Source of the DNA: an uncultured Bacillota bacterium
Lineage (GTDB): Bacteria; Bacillota; Clostridia; Lachnospirales; CAG-274
DNA length: 64,000 nt
Assembly: GCA_958426775.1 (NCBI GenBank)
Contig: CATZZP010000002.1
Location: 62,001-126,000, forward strand
Direction: 5' to 3'
Numbering within the stretch: the first letter of the stretch is position 1; each line of letters starts with the position of its first letter. Shown here in pieces: positions 42,259-50,459 of the stretch. Under the pieces are notes generated by a model. It saw only the letters and a program-made list of their open reading frames with translations. It made no database searches and was not told the DNA's origin. Both the position numbers and the translations under genes were made by a program.

Positions 42259-43755
42259 ATGGCAAGGTCAATTATGGTAGCAGGCACAATGTCAAATGTA
42301 GGCAAAAGCCTTATTACGGCAGGTTTATGCCGAATATTTAAACAGGACGGTTATAAGACAGCTCCCTTTAAATCCCAGAATATGGCACTTAACTCCTTTA
42401 TTACCCAAGATGGGCTTGAAATGGGCAGAGCCCAGGTTATGCAGGCAGAGGCGGCAGGTATCAAGCCTGATGTAAGAATGAACCCTATCCTTTTAAAGCC
42501 TACTAACGATACAGGCTCACAGGTTATAGTTATGGGTAAGGTAAGGGGTACAATGTCGGCTACGGACTATTACAAAAACAAAAAACAGCTTGTGCCTGAA
42601 ATTATGTCTGCCTATAACTCCCTTGCAAAGGAAAATGATATTATAGTTTTGGAGGGGGCAGGAAGTCCTGCGGAAATTAACTTGAAGGACAATGATATTG
42701 TTAATATGGGTATGGCAAAGATGGCTAAAGCACCTGTTTTGCTTGTGGGGGATATTGACAGGGGCGGTGTTTTTGCTCAGCTTATAGGCACTCTTGAGCT
42801 GCTTGAAAAAGAAGAAAGAGCCTACATAAGGGGTCTTATTATTAACAAATTCAGAGGAGATAAGGCTATACTTGCTTCGGGTATTAAAATGCTTGAGGAA
42901 AGGGCAAAAAATAAGGTTCTGGGTGTTATGCCCTATGTTCATTGCCATATTGATGATGAGGACAGCTTAAGTGAAAGATTTAATAAAAAATCCACCGTAG
43001 GTCTTGTGGATATAGCTGTTGTAAGGCTGCCCCGTATATCCAACTTTACGGATTTTAATGCCTTTGAATGTGTGGACTGCGTAAGCCTCAGGTATGTAAC
43101 CCACCCTGATGAAATAGGGGATTGTGATATTATAATTATCCCGGGTACAAAAAACACCATTGAGGATTTAATATGGCTCAGGGAAAGGGGTTTTGAGGCT
43201 AAAATCAAGCAACACTCTGCAAAAGGTAAGGCGGTTTTCGGTATTTGCGGAGGTTATCAGATGTTAGGCAGAGAAATATATGACCCCTTGGGTACGGAGC
43301 ATAAGGGCAGTATAAGAGGTATGGAGCTTTTGCCCGTTACAACTGAGTTTAAGTCGGATAAAACCCGTACACAGGTAAGGGGGCGGTTTATAAATACTCA
43401 GGGGATTTTTAAGGCTTTAGAGGGACAAGCCTTTCAGGGCTATGAGATACATATGGGTGAAAGCACCTTGGAAAGCGGTTTTGAGCCTATGACAGATTTA
43501 GGCGAGGAAAGATTGGACGGAGTTAATGTGGGCAATGTATACGGCACCTATGTACACGGCATATTTGACTGTGAAAATGTGGTTAAGACAATTGTTTCCG
43601 CCGTTCTTAAAAGTAAGTGCATAGATGATAATAAGGTTTTTGCCTTTAATATGGCTGACTATAAGGAAAGGCAGTATGATATGCTGGCTAAAGTCTTAAG
43701 GGAAAGCCTTGATATGGAAAAAATATACGAAATTTTACAAAGAGGTGTTATATGA
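42259..43755 (+). CDS. cbiP: Cobyric acid synthase
   Basis: A 498-residue glutamine amidotransferase (CbiP/CobQ) that adds the b, d, e and g amides. MVAGTMSNVGKSLITAGLCRIF is the ATP-binding start, KPTNDTGSQVIVMGK and VGDIDRGGVFAQLIGTLELL follow, and AVFGICGGYQMLG contains the nucleophile Cys of the class I amidotransferase domain, with the catalytic His in GTYVHGIFD. The length is standard. Its stop overlaps the cobU start by 4 bp (ATGA). Confidence 0.97.
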   Translation: MARSIMVAGTMSNVGKSLITAGLCRIFKQDGYKTAPFKSQNMALNSFITQDGLEMGRAQVMQAEAAGIKPDVRMNPILLKPTNDTGSQVIVMGKVRGTMSATDYYKNKKQLVPEIMSAYNSLAKENDIIVLEGAGSPAEINLKDNDIVNMGMAKMAKAPVLLVGDIDRGGVFAQLIGTLELLEKEERAYIRGLIINKFRGDKAILASGIKMLEERAKNKVLGVMPYVHCHIDDEDSLSERFNKKSTVGLVDIAVVRLPRISNFTDFNAFECVDCVSLRYVTHPDEIGDCDIIIIPGTKNTIEDLIWLRERGFEAKIKQHSAKGKAVFGICGGYQMLGREIYDPLGTEHKGSIRGMELLPVTTEFKSDKTRTQVRGRFINTQGIFKALEGQAFQGYEIHMGESTLESGFEPMTDLGEERLDGVNVGNVYGTYVHGIFDCENVVKTIVSAVLKSKCIDDNKVFAFNMADYKERQYDMLAKVLRESLDMEKIYEILQRGVI

Positions 43756-44270
43756 TAGCTCTGGTTATCGGCGGCAGCAGCAGCGGTAAAAGTCAGTTTG
43801 CGGAAGATATGTGCAAAGGAAAATCCCCCTTGACCTATATAGCTACCATGAAGCCCTGCGGCAGTGAGGCGGAGGAGAGAATAAAAAGGCACAGAAAAAT
43901 GAGAAAGGATAAAGGCTTTACAACTCTTGAGTGCTGCAGTAATTTACATACCCTTAATTTAAGGGGTACGGTGCTTTTGGAGTGTATGTCCAATCTCCTT
44001 GCAAATGAAATTTTTGATGAGGGTCTATCCCCTAACAAGGCAACAGATAAAATAATGTCAGGGGTTAATAAGCTTTTTTCAAACTGCGAAAATACGGTTA
44101 TAGTCACAAACGATATTTTCAGCTATTCGGAGAGCTATAGTCCTCAGCTTGAGGAATACATTTCGGCTCTGGGTCGTATTAACAGGGAAATAGCCCAAAA
44201 AGCAGATATTGTTGTTGAGGTGGTTGCAGGTATACCTATATACCACAAGGGAGGTAGCTATGATAATTAA
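43752..44270 (+). CDS. cobU: Adenosylcobinamide kinase / adenosylcobinamide-phosphate guanylyltransferase
   Basis: A 172-residue bifunctional nucleotide-loop enzyme. The P-loop GGSSSGKSQFAEDMCKGKSP is at residues 6-25; YIATMKPCGSEAEERIKRHRKMR contains the conserved arginine/histidine run with the guanylylated His; VLLECMSNLLANEIF and VIVTNDIFSYSESYSPQLEEYISALGRINREIA complete the pattern. It is close to the usual 180 residues. It overlaps both cbiP (4 bp) and cobS (11 bp), so this part of the operon is translationally coupled. Confidence 0.95.
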   Translation: MIALVIGGSSSGKSQFAEDMCKGKSPLTYIATMKPCGSEAEERIKRHRKMRKDKGFTTLECCSNLHTLNLRGTVLLECMSNLLANEIFDEGLSPNKATDKIMSGVNKLFSNCENTVIVTNDIFSYSESYSPQLEEYISALGRINREIAQKADIVVEVVAGIPIYHKGGSYDN

Positions 44271-44997
44271 GGCTTTGATTATTGCTTTTGCCATGTACAG
44301 TAAAATACCTATGCCTAAGGTTGACTGGGATAACAGGTCCATGAGATACGCCCTTTGCTTTTTTCCTCTTATAGGGGTGATAATTGGCGGTGTTGTCTGC
44401 TTTGCGGGCAAAGCCTTAAATGGCAGGAGCAGTCTGCTCTATGGCTCTGTAATGACGGTAATACCTCTTTTAATAACGGGAGGTATACACTTTGACGGCT
44501 TTTTGGACACCGTTGACAGCCTTTCCTCATACGGCGACAGGCAAAAGCGGCTTGAAATTTTAAAGGACCCTCATATCGGAGCCTTTGCCCTTATAGGGGG
44601 ATTAATATATATGTCTTTAAGCATAGGGCTGTGGAGTGAGGTTAAAACAGAGGACTTAATATTTATAAGCTGTGGCTATGTGCTTTCAAGAGCTTTAAGT
44701 GCTTTAAGTGTGGTTATCCTGCCTAAGGCTAAAAATGAGGGCTTGGTGTCAGCCTTTAAGGACAGTGCAGGCAGAGGCGGGGTTATTTTTACCTCGGTAT
44801 TATATATTGTTGCAGCAGCCTTTATTATGTGCCGTGTCGGCTTACATACCGCTCTTTGGGTAGCTGTGGCGGCAGTTATTGTATTTATTTACCATATTTA
44901 TAACTGTAAAAACAACTTCGGCGGTATAACAGGCGATTTGGCAGGGTATTTTTTACAGCTTTGCGAGCTTGTAATTTTAGCAGTTGCAATTGTTTAA
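44260..44997 (+). CDS. cobS: Cobalamin-5'-phosphate synthase
   Basis: A 245-residue integral membrane enzyme that joins GDP-cobinamide with alpha-ribazole (phosphate). MYSKIPMPKVDWDNRSMRYAL and LITGGIHFDGFLDTVDSLSSYGDRQKRLEILKDPHIGAFA (with the metal-binding DGFxDTxD) are CobS signatures. I chose ATG 44260, which follows GGGAGGTAGCT; the longer frame from 44209 lies within cobU. About six hydrophobic segments are visible. It is followed by the short CobU-like gene. Confidence 0.95.
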   Translation: MIIKALIIAFAMYSKIPMPKVDWDNRSMRYALCFFPLIGVIIGGVVCFAGKALNGRSSLLYGSVMTVIPLLITGGIHFDGFLDTVDSLSSYGDRQKRLEILKDPHIGAFALIGGLIYMSLSIGLWSEVKTEDLIFISCGYVLSRALSALSVVILPKAKNEGLVSAFKDSAGRGGVIFTSVLYIVAAAFIMCRVGLHTALWVAVAAVIVFIYHIYNCKNNFGGITGDLAGYFLQLCELVILAVAIV

Positions 44998-45008
44998 GGA
45001 GATAAAGA

Positions 45009-45329
45009 ATGATACTTATTATAGGCGGTGCCTATCAGGGCAAAAGGGATTTTTTATATAATACCTTTAACACAGAGGGCAAGGAGATACTTTTTAATTT
45101 TCACGAGCTGATAAGAGGATATACCCAAGAGGAAATCAAGGCTTTTTTAGCTGAGGCTCTGGAAAAATATGACTTTGTAATTTGTAATGAAACAGGCTCA
45201 TCTATCGTTCCTCTTGAAAGGGCGGACAGGGAGTACAGAGAGAATGCAGGCAGAGCCTTATGCTATCTTGCTCAAAATGCAAAAGAGGTATGGAGAGTTT
45301 ATTGCGGTATAGGTACAAGAATAAAATAG
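45009..45329 (+). CDS. Short CobU-like P-loop protein, unknown function
   Basis: A 106-residue protein with an N-terminal P-loop (IIGGAYQGKRDFLYN, residues 4-18) like that of CobU, and a later VICNETGSSIVPLERADREYRENAGR stretch that resembles the C-terminal part of CobU (VTNE.G.GIVP...R.YRD..G), here with the intervening guanylyltransferase segment missing. It is about 65 residues shorter than the full CobU two genes upstream and has no RxxHR guanylylation region. It has a good position (12 bp after cobS, 10 bp before cobT) and a ribosome binding site (AAGGAGATAAAGA), so it is expressed. A kinase-only enzyme or a decayed paralog are both possible. Confidence 0.75.
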   Translation: MILIIGGAYQGKRDFLYNTFNTEGKEILFNFHELIRGYTQEEIKAFLAEALEKYDFVICNETGSSIVPLERADREYRENAGRALCYLAQNAKEVWRVYCGIGTRIK

Positions 45330-45339
45330 AGGTGTTTTT

Positions 45340-46401
45340 ATGATACTAAAAGAAGTGTTGAATTCTATAGAGCCTATTGACAGGGTTACCCTTGAAAAAT
45401 CAAAGGCTCAATGGCTGAGGATAGCAAAGCCTCTTTTCAGCCTCGGCAAGCTGGAGGATATAATAAGCCGTATTTCCGCAATCAAGGGAGAGGTTTTTTA
45501 TTCCTTAGATAAAAAGGCAGTTATTGTTATGTGTGCAGATAACGGAGTTGTGGCAGAGGGGGTTACCCAGACAGGTCAGGCTATGACAGCTGTTGTGACG
45601 GAAAACCTCAGCAAGGGAGCAACAAGTGTCTGCCTTATGGCAAAGGTTGCAGGGGCAGAGGTTTTTCCCGTGGATATAGGTGTTGCCGCTGATGTTAAGG
45701 GAGTAACCAAAAAAGAGGATAAGCTTATGTACGGCACAGACAATATTACAAAGGGTCCTGCCATGACAAGGGAAGTTGCAGTAAAGGCTGTTGAGCTTGG
45801 TATAAGCAAGGTGTACAACCTTAAAAGCAAGGGTTATGATATAATAGCAACAGGCGAAATGGGTATAGGCAATACTACCACAAGCAGTGCTGTTGCCTCT
45901 GTTCTTCTTGGTTGCAGGGCTGAGGAAATAACAGGTCGGGGTGCAGGTCTTTCAAGCGAGGGCCTGGAGCGTAAAATAAAGGCAGTAAAAAGGGCAATAG
46001 AGGTTAATCAGCCTGATAAAAATGACCCTATTGATGTAATTTCTAAGGTTGGCGGTCTTGATATAGCAGGGCTTGCGGGAGTTTATTTAGGGGGTGCCAT
46101 GTATAAGATACCTGTAGTGACGGACGGCTTTATTTCGGCGGCAGCTGCCTTAGTTGCAGTAAGGCTTTGCCCTGATGTTTTACAGTATATTATCCCCTCT
46201 CATATTTCGGGAGAGGGCGGTGTCAGGCTTATTATGTCAGAGCTTAAGCTGTCCCCCGTAATTGACGGTAATATGTGCCTTGGGGAGGGTACGGGAGCTG
46301 TTGCTCTTTTTCCCCTTTTGGATATGGCATACAATGTATACGGTAAAATGCTGACCTTTGATAACTGGAACGGTAACGACACCTACACTATTTTAAAATA
46401 A
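45340..46401 (+). CDS. cobT: Nicotinate-nucleotide--dimethylbenzimidazole phosphoribosyltransferase
   Basis: A 353-residue enzyme that activates the lower-ligand base as alpha-ribazole phosphate. VIVMCADNGVVAEGVTQTGQ, ATGEMGIGNTTTSSAV (substrate loop), ITGRGAGLSSEGLERK, PVVTDGFISAAAALVA, and SHISGEGGVRLIMSELKLSP with the catalytic Glu in its C-terminal LGEGTGAVALFPLLDMA are all present. Its base may be dimethylbenzimidazole or another benzimidazole or adenine; no base-synthesis gene is nearby. It sits 10 bp after the short CobU-like gene. Confidence 0.97.
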   Translation: MILKEVLNSIEPIDRVTLEKSKAQWLRIAKPLFSLGKLEDIISRISAIKGEVFYSLDKKAVIVMCADNGVVAEGVTQTGQAMTAVVTENLSKGATSVCLMAKVAGAEVFPVDIGVAADVKGVTKKEDKLMYGTDNITKGPAMTREVAVKAVELGISKVYNLKSKGYDIIATGEMGIGNTTTSSAVASVLLGCRAEEITGRGAGLSSEGLERKIKAVKRAIEVNQPDKNDPIDVISKVGGLDIAGLAGVYLGGAMYKIPVVTDGFISAAAALVAVRLCPDVLQYIIPSHISGEGGVRLIMSELKLSPVIDGNMCLGEGTGAVALFPLLDMAYNVYGKMLTFDNWNGNDTYTILK

Positions 46402-46410
46402 GGATTAAAA

Positions 46411-46959
46411 ATGAGAATAATTTTTATACGACACGGTGCAACTAAGGGAAACTTGGAAAAACGCTATATAGGCATAACAGATGAGGAGCTTTCGGCAGAG
46501 GGGATTAATAAGCTTAAAAAAACAATCTATCCCCATGGGGATAAAATTATTGTAAGTGCCATGAAAAGATGTATACAAACAGCACATATTATTTATCCTG
46601 ACAGGGAGTATATAATAAATGAGGACCTAAGGGAATGTAATTTTGGTATATTTGAAAATAAAAGCTATGAGGACTTAAAGGATAATAAGCTTTATAAGGA
46701 CTGGCTTAATTCCGGGGGAAAAACAGGCTTTCCCGAGGGTGAAAGCAGGCAGGAGTTTTCCGCACGGTGCTGCTCTGCTTTTATTTGTGCAGTAAACACC
46801 TACAGTCATTGTGAAAGTCTTGTGTTTGTTGTCCATGGGGGTACAATTATGGCTATACTTGAAAAATATCATATATCAAAAAAGGATTTTTACAGTTGGC
46901 AGATAAAAAACGGTGAGTTTTCGGAGCTTAAGTTTGAAAACGGAGCCTTAAGCTTTTGA
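46411..46959 (+). CDS. cobC: Alpha-ribazole phosphatase (histidine phosphatase family)
   Basis: A 182-residue phosphoglycerate-mutase-like phosphatase. The active-site motif FIRHGATKGN (residues 4-13) includes the phosphorylated His, VVSAMKRCIQTA-type arginine, ECNFGIFENKSYEDL with the Glu, and FVVHGGTIMA the second His. In this operon the likely substrate is alpha-ribazole-5'-phosphate or cobalamin-5'-phosphate, the last step. It is the final recognised gene of the B12 locus. No strong terminator follows. Confidence 0.9.
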   Translation: MRIIFIRHGATKGNLEKRYIGITDEELSAEGINKLKKTIYPHGDKIIVSAMKRCIQTAHIIYPDREYIINEDLRECNFGIFENKSYEDLKDNKLYKDWLNSGGKTGFPEGESRQEFSARCCSAFICAVNTYSHCESLVFVVHGGTIMAILEKYHISKKDFYSWQIKNGEFSELKFENGALSF

Positions 46960-47255
46960 TATAATGTAAAATAATCTTAACAAACAGGAAAACATTTATT
47001 ATCCTATAATTAACGGATTTCGCGGTTGACACAAATTATATTTTAAGCTTATAATAAACATAATAAGGACAATGCTCTGTTTGATAAAAATATTCCCGAC
47101 TGTATTTAAGGTATGCTTTTTGCTTTGTACATTAATGTATTAAATCCTACGGGGCGGCAGTCAGGGGTATGTGAGCAGAGGGCAGATGCCCCTTATCTGC
47201 CCTATAGAGAATTTGGGCTAAATAACATACATTGTTTTATTAAGGAGCTTTTAGT
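46960..47255 (+). other. Leader region with promoter, palindrome and hairpin upstream of the esterase
   Basis: About 300 bp without a gene. It contains the promoter at 47026-47055, a perfect 12-bp palindrome TACATTAATGTA (47128-47139), and a GGGCAGAT/ATCTGCCC hairpin (47180-47187 with 47195-47202) in the roughly 190-nt leader. The palindrome could be an operator. No known riboswitch was recognised. Confidence 0.5.
47026..47055 (+). promoter_or_regulatory. Promoter upstream of the broken esterase
   Basis: TTGACA (47026-47031) and TATAAT (47050-47055) with an 18-bp spacer, about 200 bp before the gene. Confidence 0.8.
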
Positions 47256-48148
47256 ATGAATTTATTGGATAATGTAAAAAATCAGCTGGACAGAGGTATT
47301 AAAGTTTTTAATACTACTGCTCCCGGCTCTGAAAATATTGCTTTTAAAGAGGAAGTCTTTGAGGAAATAAACGGAAACAACCATAAAATAATTATCAAGG
47401 ATACTCCCGAGCCTGTTATTATTCCTTTTTTGGCTGAAAGGGGAAACGGTACGGCGGTTATTGTTATCCCTGGGGGTGCTTTTAGAAGGCAGGTTGTAAA
47501 TCTTGAGGGCATTGATGTGGCAAAATGGCTTAATTCCCTTGGAATTTCAGCCTTTGTTCTTTTGCACAGACTGCCTGCAAACGACTTTCCGAACCGTGAG
47601 GACGTTACCCTTATTGACGGTCAGAGGGCTGTACGCTTTGTAAGAGCTAATGCCGAAAATGGAATATCAACAAGGATAAAATCGGTGTTATGGGCTTTTC
47701 GGCAGGAGGTCACCTTGCCTCTCTCCTTTCAACCTGCTTTGATAAAAGGGTATATGAGCCTGCGGACGAAATTGACAGGGAGTCTGCAAGACCTGACTTT
47801 GCTGTCCTTGCGTACCCTGCTATATCCCTTGAGGCAGGGAAAAAGGCTACAGAGCTTAAAAATGTATCCATGGATTATATGGAGGCTTTGTTTACAAAAT
47901 ACAGCACAGACAAGCTTGTAACAGGGGAAACTGCTCCTGCCTTTATATTTGAAACGGATAATGATAAAACCACACCTGCAGAGCATAGCGTAAATTATTA
48001 CCTTGCTTGCAGAAATCAGGGTGTACCTGCAGAGCTGCACATATTTAAGACGGGCGGTCACGGCTTCGGGCTTTCCTGTGAGGGAAATCAGGAGGCTGAG
48101 TGGAAAAGGCTCTTTATAAACTGGGCAAAAAATACACAGATATTATAA
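47256..48148 (+). pseudogene. Alpha/beta-hydrolase esterase, frameshifted
   Basis: The N-terminal half (47256 on; GTAVIVIPGGAFRRQVVNLEG, an HGGG-type oxyanion-loop equivalent, and IDGQRAVRFVRANAENG) and the C-terminal half (INKDKIGVMGFSAGGHLASLL with nucleophile Ser; GGHGFGLSCEG with catalytic His) lie in different frames. One extra base, most simply an A near 47663-47665 (GGAATATC to GGAAATATC), joins them as NGNINKDKIGVMGFSAGGHL into a protein of about 297 residues, a complete acetyl-esterase/BD-FAE-type enzyme of the sort that trims plant polysaccharides. ATTAAGGAGC precedes ATG 47256. Either it is a recent pseudogene or a sequencing error. Confidence 0.85.
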
Positions 48149-48303
48149 AAAGCTATACTGTCTATTCATATTATTAAAGCCTAATGCAAAATTTTTTGTA
48201 GGAAAATAAAAAGCTTTGTGTTATAATATTAAATAGATATATATTTTGCGTAACAATACTTTGGTTGATATTAACCATTAATTCTGGGTATACGGAGGTA
48301 CTT

Positions 48304-49392
48304 ATGGAACATTACAATCCTATTTTACAAGGGGCAAACAGTCCTAAAAAGTTTTTTACAATAGGCGAAATTATGCTTAGATTAACTCCGCCTGACTATG
48401 CTAAAATACGTATGGCAAGCAGCTTTGAGGCAAGCTACGGCGGCAGTGAGGCAAATATTGCCTTAGCCCTTGCCAACCTTGGGGTAGACAGTACCTTTTT
48501 TACTGTTGTGCCTAATAACTCCTTAGGCAAAAGTGCTATCAGGCTTTTAAGAAGCAACGATGTACATTGTTCGCCTGTTATCCTGAGTACTCCTGAGGAA
48601 ACTCCTACACACCGTTTAGGCAGCTATTATCTTGAAACAGGCTACGGTATACGAGCAAGTAAGGTTATTTATGACCGTAAGCATTCTGCAATTACTGAGT
48701 ATGACTTTAGCAAGGTTGATTTATACAGCCTTTTAGAGGGCTTTGACTGGCTTCATTTAAGCGGTATTACCCCTGCCTTGGGTGAAAACTGTGCAAGGCT
48801 TACCCTTGATGCCCTTAAGGTAGCTAAGGAAAAGGGTATGACTGTGAGCTTTGACGGTAACTTCCGCAGTGCCTTATGGACATGGGAAGAGGCAAGGGAT
48901 TTCTGTACCAAATGTCTGCCTTATGTTGATGTACTTTTAGGTATTGAGCCTTATCACCTCTGGAAAGATGAGGATGACCACTCAAAGGGCGACTGTAAGG
49001 ATAATATCCCTCTTCAGCCAAGCTATGAACAGCAGGACGAAATCTTTAAGGCATTTATTGCCAAGTATCCTAATATTAAGTGTATTGCCCGTCATGTACG
49101 CTATGCTCACAGCGGTAGCGAAAACAGCCTTAAGGCTTTTATGTGGTATGAGGGACATACTTTTGAAAGCAAAATGTATACCTTTAATATTCTTGACCGT
49201 GTGGGCGGTGGCGATGCCTTTGCAAGCGGTTTGATTTATGCCATGATACACAACTATAAGGAGATGGATATGATTAACTTTGCAGTAGCAAGCAGTGTGC
49301 TTAAGCATACTATCCACGGTGATGCAAACATTACCGACGATGCTAAGAGTATCCGAAACCTTATGAATATGAACTACGATATAAGAAGATAA
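48304..49392 (+). CDS. kdgK: 2-dehydro-3-deoxygluconokinase (PfkB family sugar kinase)
   Basis: A 362-residue PfkB-family kinase. FFTIGEIMLRLTPPDYAKIRMASSFEASYGGSEANIALALANLG is typical of KDG kinases, VSFDGNFRSALWTWEEARDF follows, and the ATP site/catalytic Asp lie in DRVGGGDAFASGLIYAM. It is longer than the 309-residue E. coli KdgK because of an insert near residues 210-250 rich in Asp/Lys. KDG arises from pectin and uronate degradation, matching the pectinesterase later in the window. I chose ATG 48304, after ACGGAGGTACTT; upstream codons from 48265 lack a site. An own terminator follows. Confidence 0.9.
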   Translation: MEHYNPILQGANSPKKFFTIGEIMLRLTPPDYAKIRMASSFEASYGGSEANIALALANLGVDSTFFTVVPNNSLGKSAIRLLRSNDVHCSPVILSTPEETPTHRLGSYYLETGYGIRASKVIYDRKHSAITEYDFSKVDLYSLLEGFDWLHLSGITPALGENCARLTLDALKVAKEKGMTVSFDGNFRSALWTWEEARDFCTKCLPYVDVLLGIEPYHLWKDEDDHSKGDCKDNIPLQPSYEQQDEIFKAFIAKYPNIKCIARHVRYAHSGSENSLKAFMWYEGHTFESKMYTFNILDRVGGGDAFASGLIYAMIHNYKEMDMINFAVASSVLKHTIHGDANITDDAKSIRNLMNMNYDIRR

Positions 49393-49410
49393 AATAATAT
49401 TTACAGCTTA

Positions 49411-49448
49411 AAATCACCTTGAGCTTTACGGCTTAAGGTGATTTTTTT
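49411..49448 (+). terminator. Terminator of kdgK
   Basis: AAATCACCTTGAGC pairs with GCTTAAGGTGATTT, followed by TTTTT. Confidence 0.94.
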
Positions 49449-49452
49449 CGGT

Positions 49453-49481
49453 TTGACAGTTATAATATAGTGTGATATTAT
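49453..49481 (+). promoter_or_regulatory. Promoter of the rfbABDC operon
   Basis: TTGACA (49453-49458) and TATTAT (49476-49481) with a 17-bp spacer, immediately after the kdgK terminator and 55 bp before rfbA. Confidence 0.82.
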
Positions 49482-49535
49482 GTATTTAGCAGTTTATGGG
49501 CTTTTTTAGCACATTATTTAACGGAGGTCTTACAG

Positions 49536-50432
49536 ATGAAAGGCATAATTTTAGCAGGCGGTTCAGGCACAAGGCTCTATCCCTTGACAAAGGTTACTTC
49601 AAAACAGCTTTTGCCTATTTACGATAAGCCTATGATTTACTATCCTATGTCGGTTTTAATGAATGCAGGCATAAGGGATATTTTAATTATTTCCACGCCC
49701 CAGGACACCCCCAGATTTATGGATTTATTAGGGGACGGGCATCAGTTTGGGGTAAACCTTACTTATGCGGTACAGCCATCTCCTGACGGTCTTGCCCAGG
49801 CATTTATTATCGGCTCGGGCTTTATAGGCACCGATACTGTTGCTATGGTTTTAGGAGATAATATTTTTGCAGGTCATGGCTTGAACAAGCGTTTAAGAGC
49901 CGCTGTTGAAAATGCGGAAAACGGCAAGGGTGCAACAGTTTTCGGCTATTATGTTGACGACCCTGAAAGATTTGGTATAGTGGAGTTTGACAGTGAGGGC
50001 AAGGCTGTTTCTATTGAAGAAAAGCCAAAGGAGCCTAAAAGCAACTACTGTGTTACGGGTCTTTATTTCTATGATAACAGAGTTGTGGAGTATGCCAAAA
50101 ACCTTAAGCCTTCGGCAAGAGGCGAGCTTGAAATTACCGACCTTAACCGTATCTACCTTGAAATGGGTCAGCTTAATGTGGAGCTTTTAGGACAGGGCTT
50201 TACATGGCTTGATACAGGCACACACGAGAGCCTTGTTGACGCTACAAACTTTGTTAAGACCATTGAAACCCATCAGCACAGAAAGATTGCCTGCCTTGAG
50301 GAGATTGCCTACCTTAACGGCTGGATTACAAAGGAGGACGTGCTGAAGGTATACGAGGTGTTAAAGAAAAATCAGTACGGACAGTATCTTAAGGACGTTC
50401 TTGACGGCAAATATATTGACGTGCTTCGTTAA
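49536..50432 (+). CDS. rfbA: Glucose-1-phosphate thymidylyltransferase
   Basis: A 298-residue nucleotidyltransferase making dTDP-glucose, the first step of dTDP-L-rhamnose synthesis. KGIILAGGSGTRLYPLTKVTSKQLLPIYDKPMIYYP at the N-terminus has the GGSGTRL substrate loop; VMVLGDNIF-type ALVLGDNIFAGHGL and EEKPKEPKSNYCVTGLYFYD follow; FTWLDTGTHESL closes the family pattern. Length matches RmlA (about 290). ACGGAGGTCTTACAG precedes ATG 49536. First of four coupled rhamnose genes. Confidence 0.97.
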   Translation: MKGIILAGGSGTRLYPLTKVTSKQLLPIYDKPMIYYPMSVLMNAGIRDILIISTPQDTPRFMDLLGDGHQFGVNLTYAVQPSPDGLAQAFIIGSGFIGTDTVAMVLGDNIFAGHGLNKRLRAAVENAENGKGATVFGYYVDDPERFGIVEFDSEGKAVSIEEKPKEPKSNYCVTGLYFYDNRVVEYAKNLKPSARGELEITDLNRIYLEMGQLNVELLGQGFTWLDTGTHESLVDATNFVKTIETHQHRKIACLEEIAYLNGWITKEDVLKVYEVLKKNQYGQYLKDVLDGKYIDVLR

Positions 50433-50459
50433 TTACATTATGAAAGGATTATTTTTGTT

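Noticed and set aside
47690..48148. Independent 152-residue hydrolase gene
   Set aside because: It starts at the nucleophile elbow and has no ribosome binding site; it is the C-terminal half of the frameshifted esterase.
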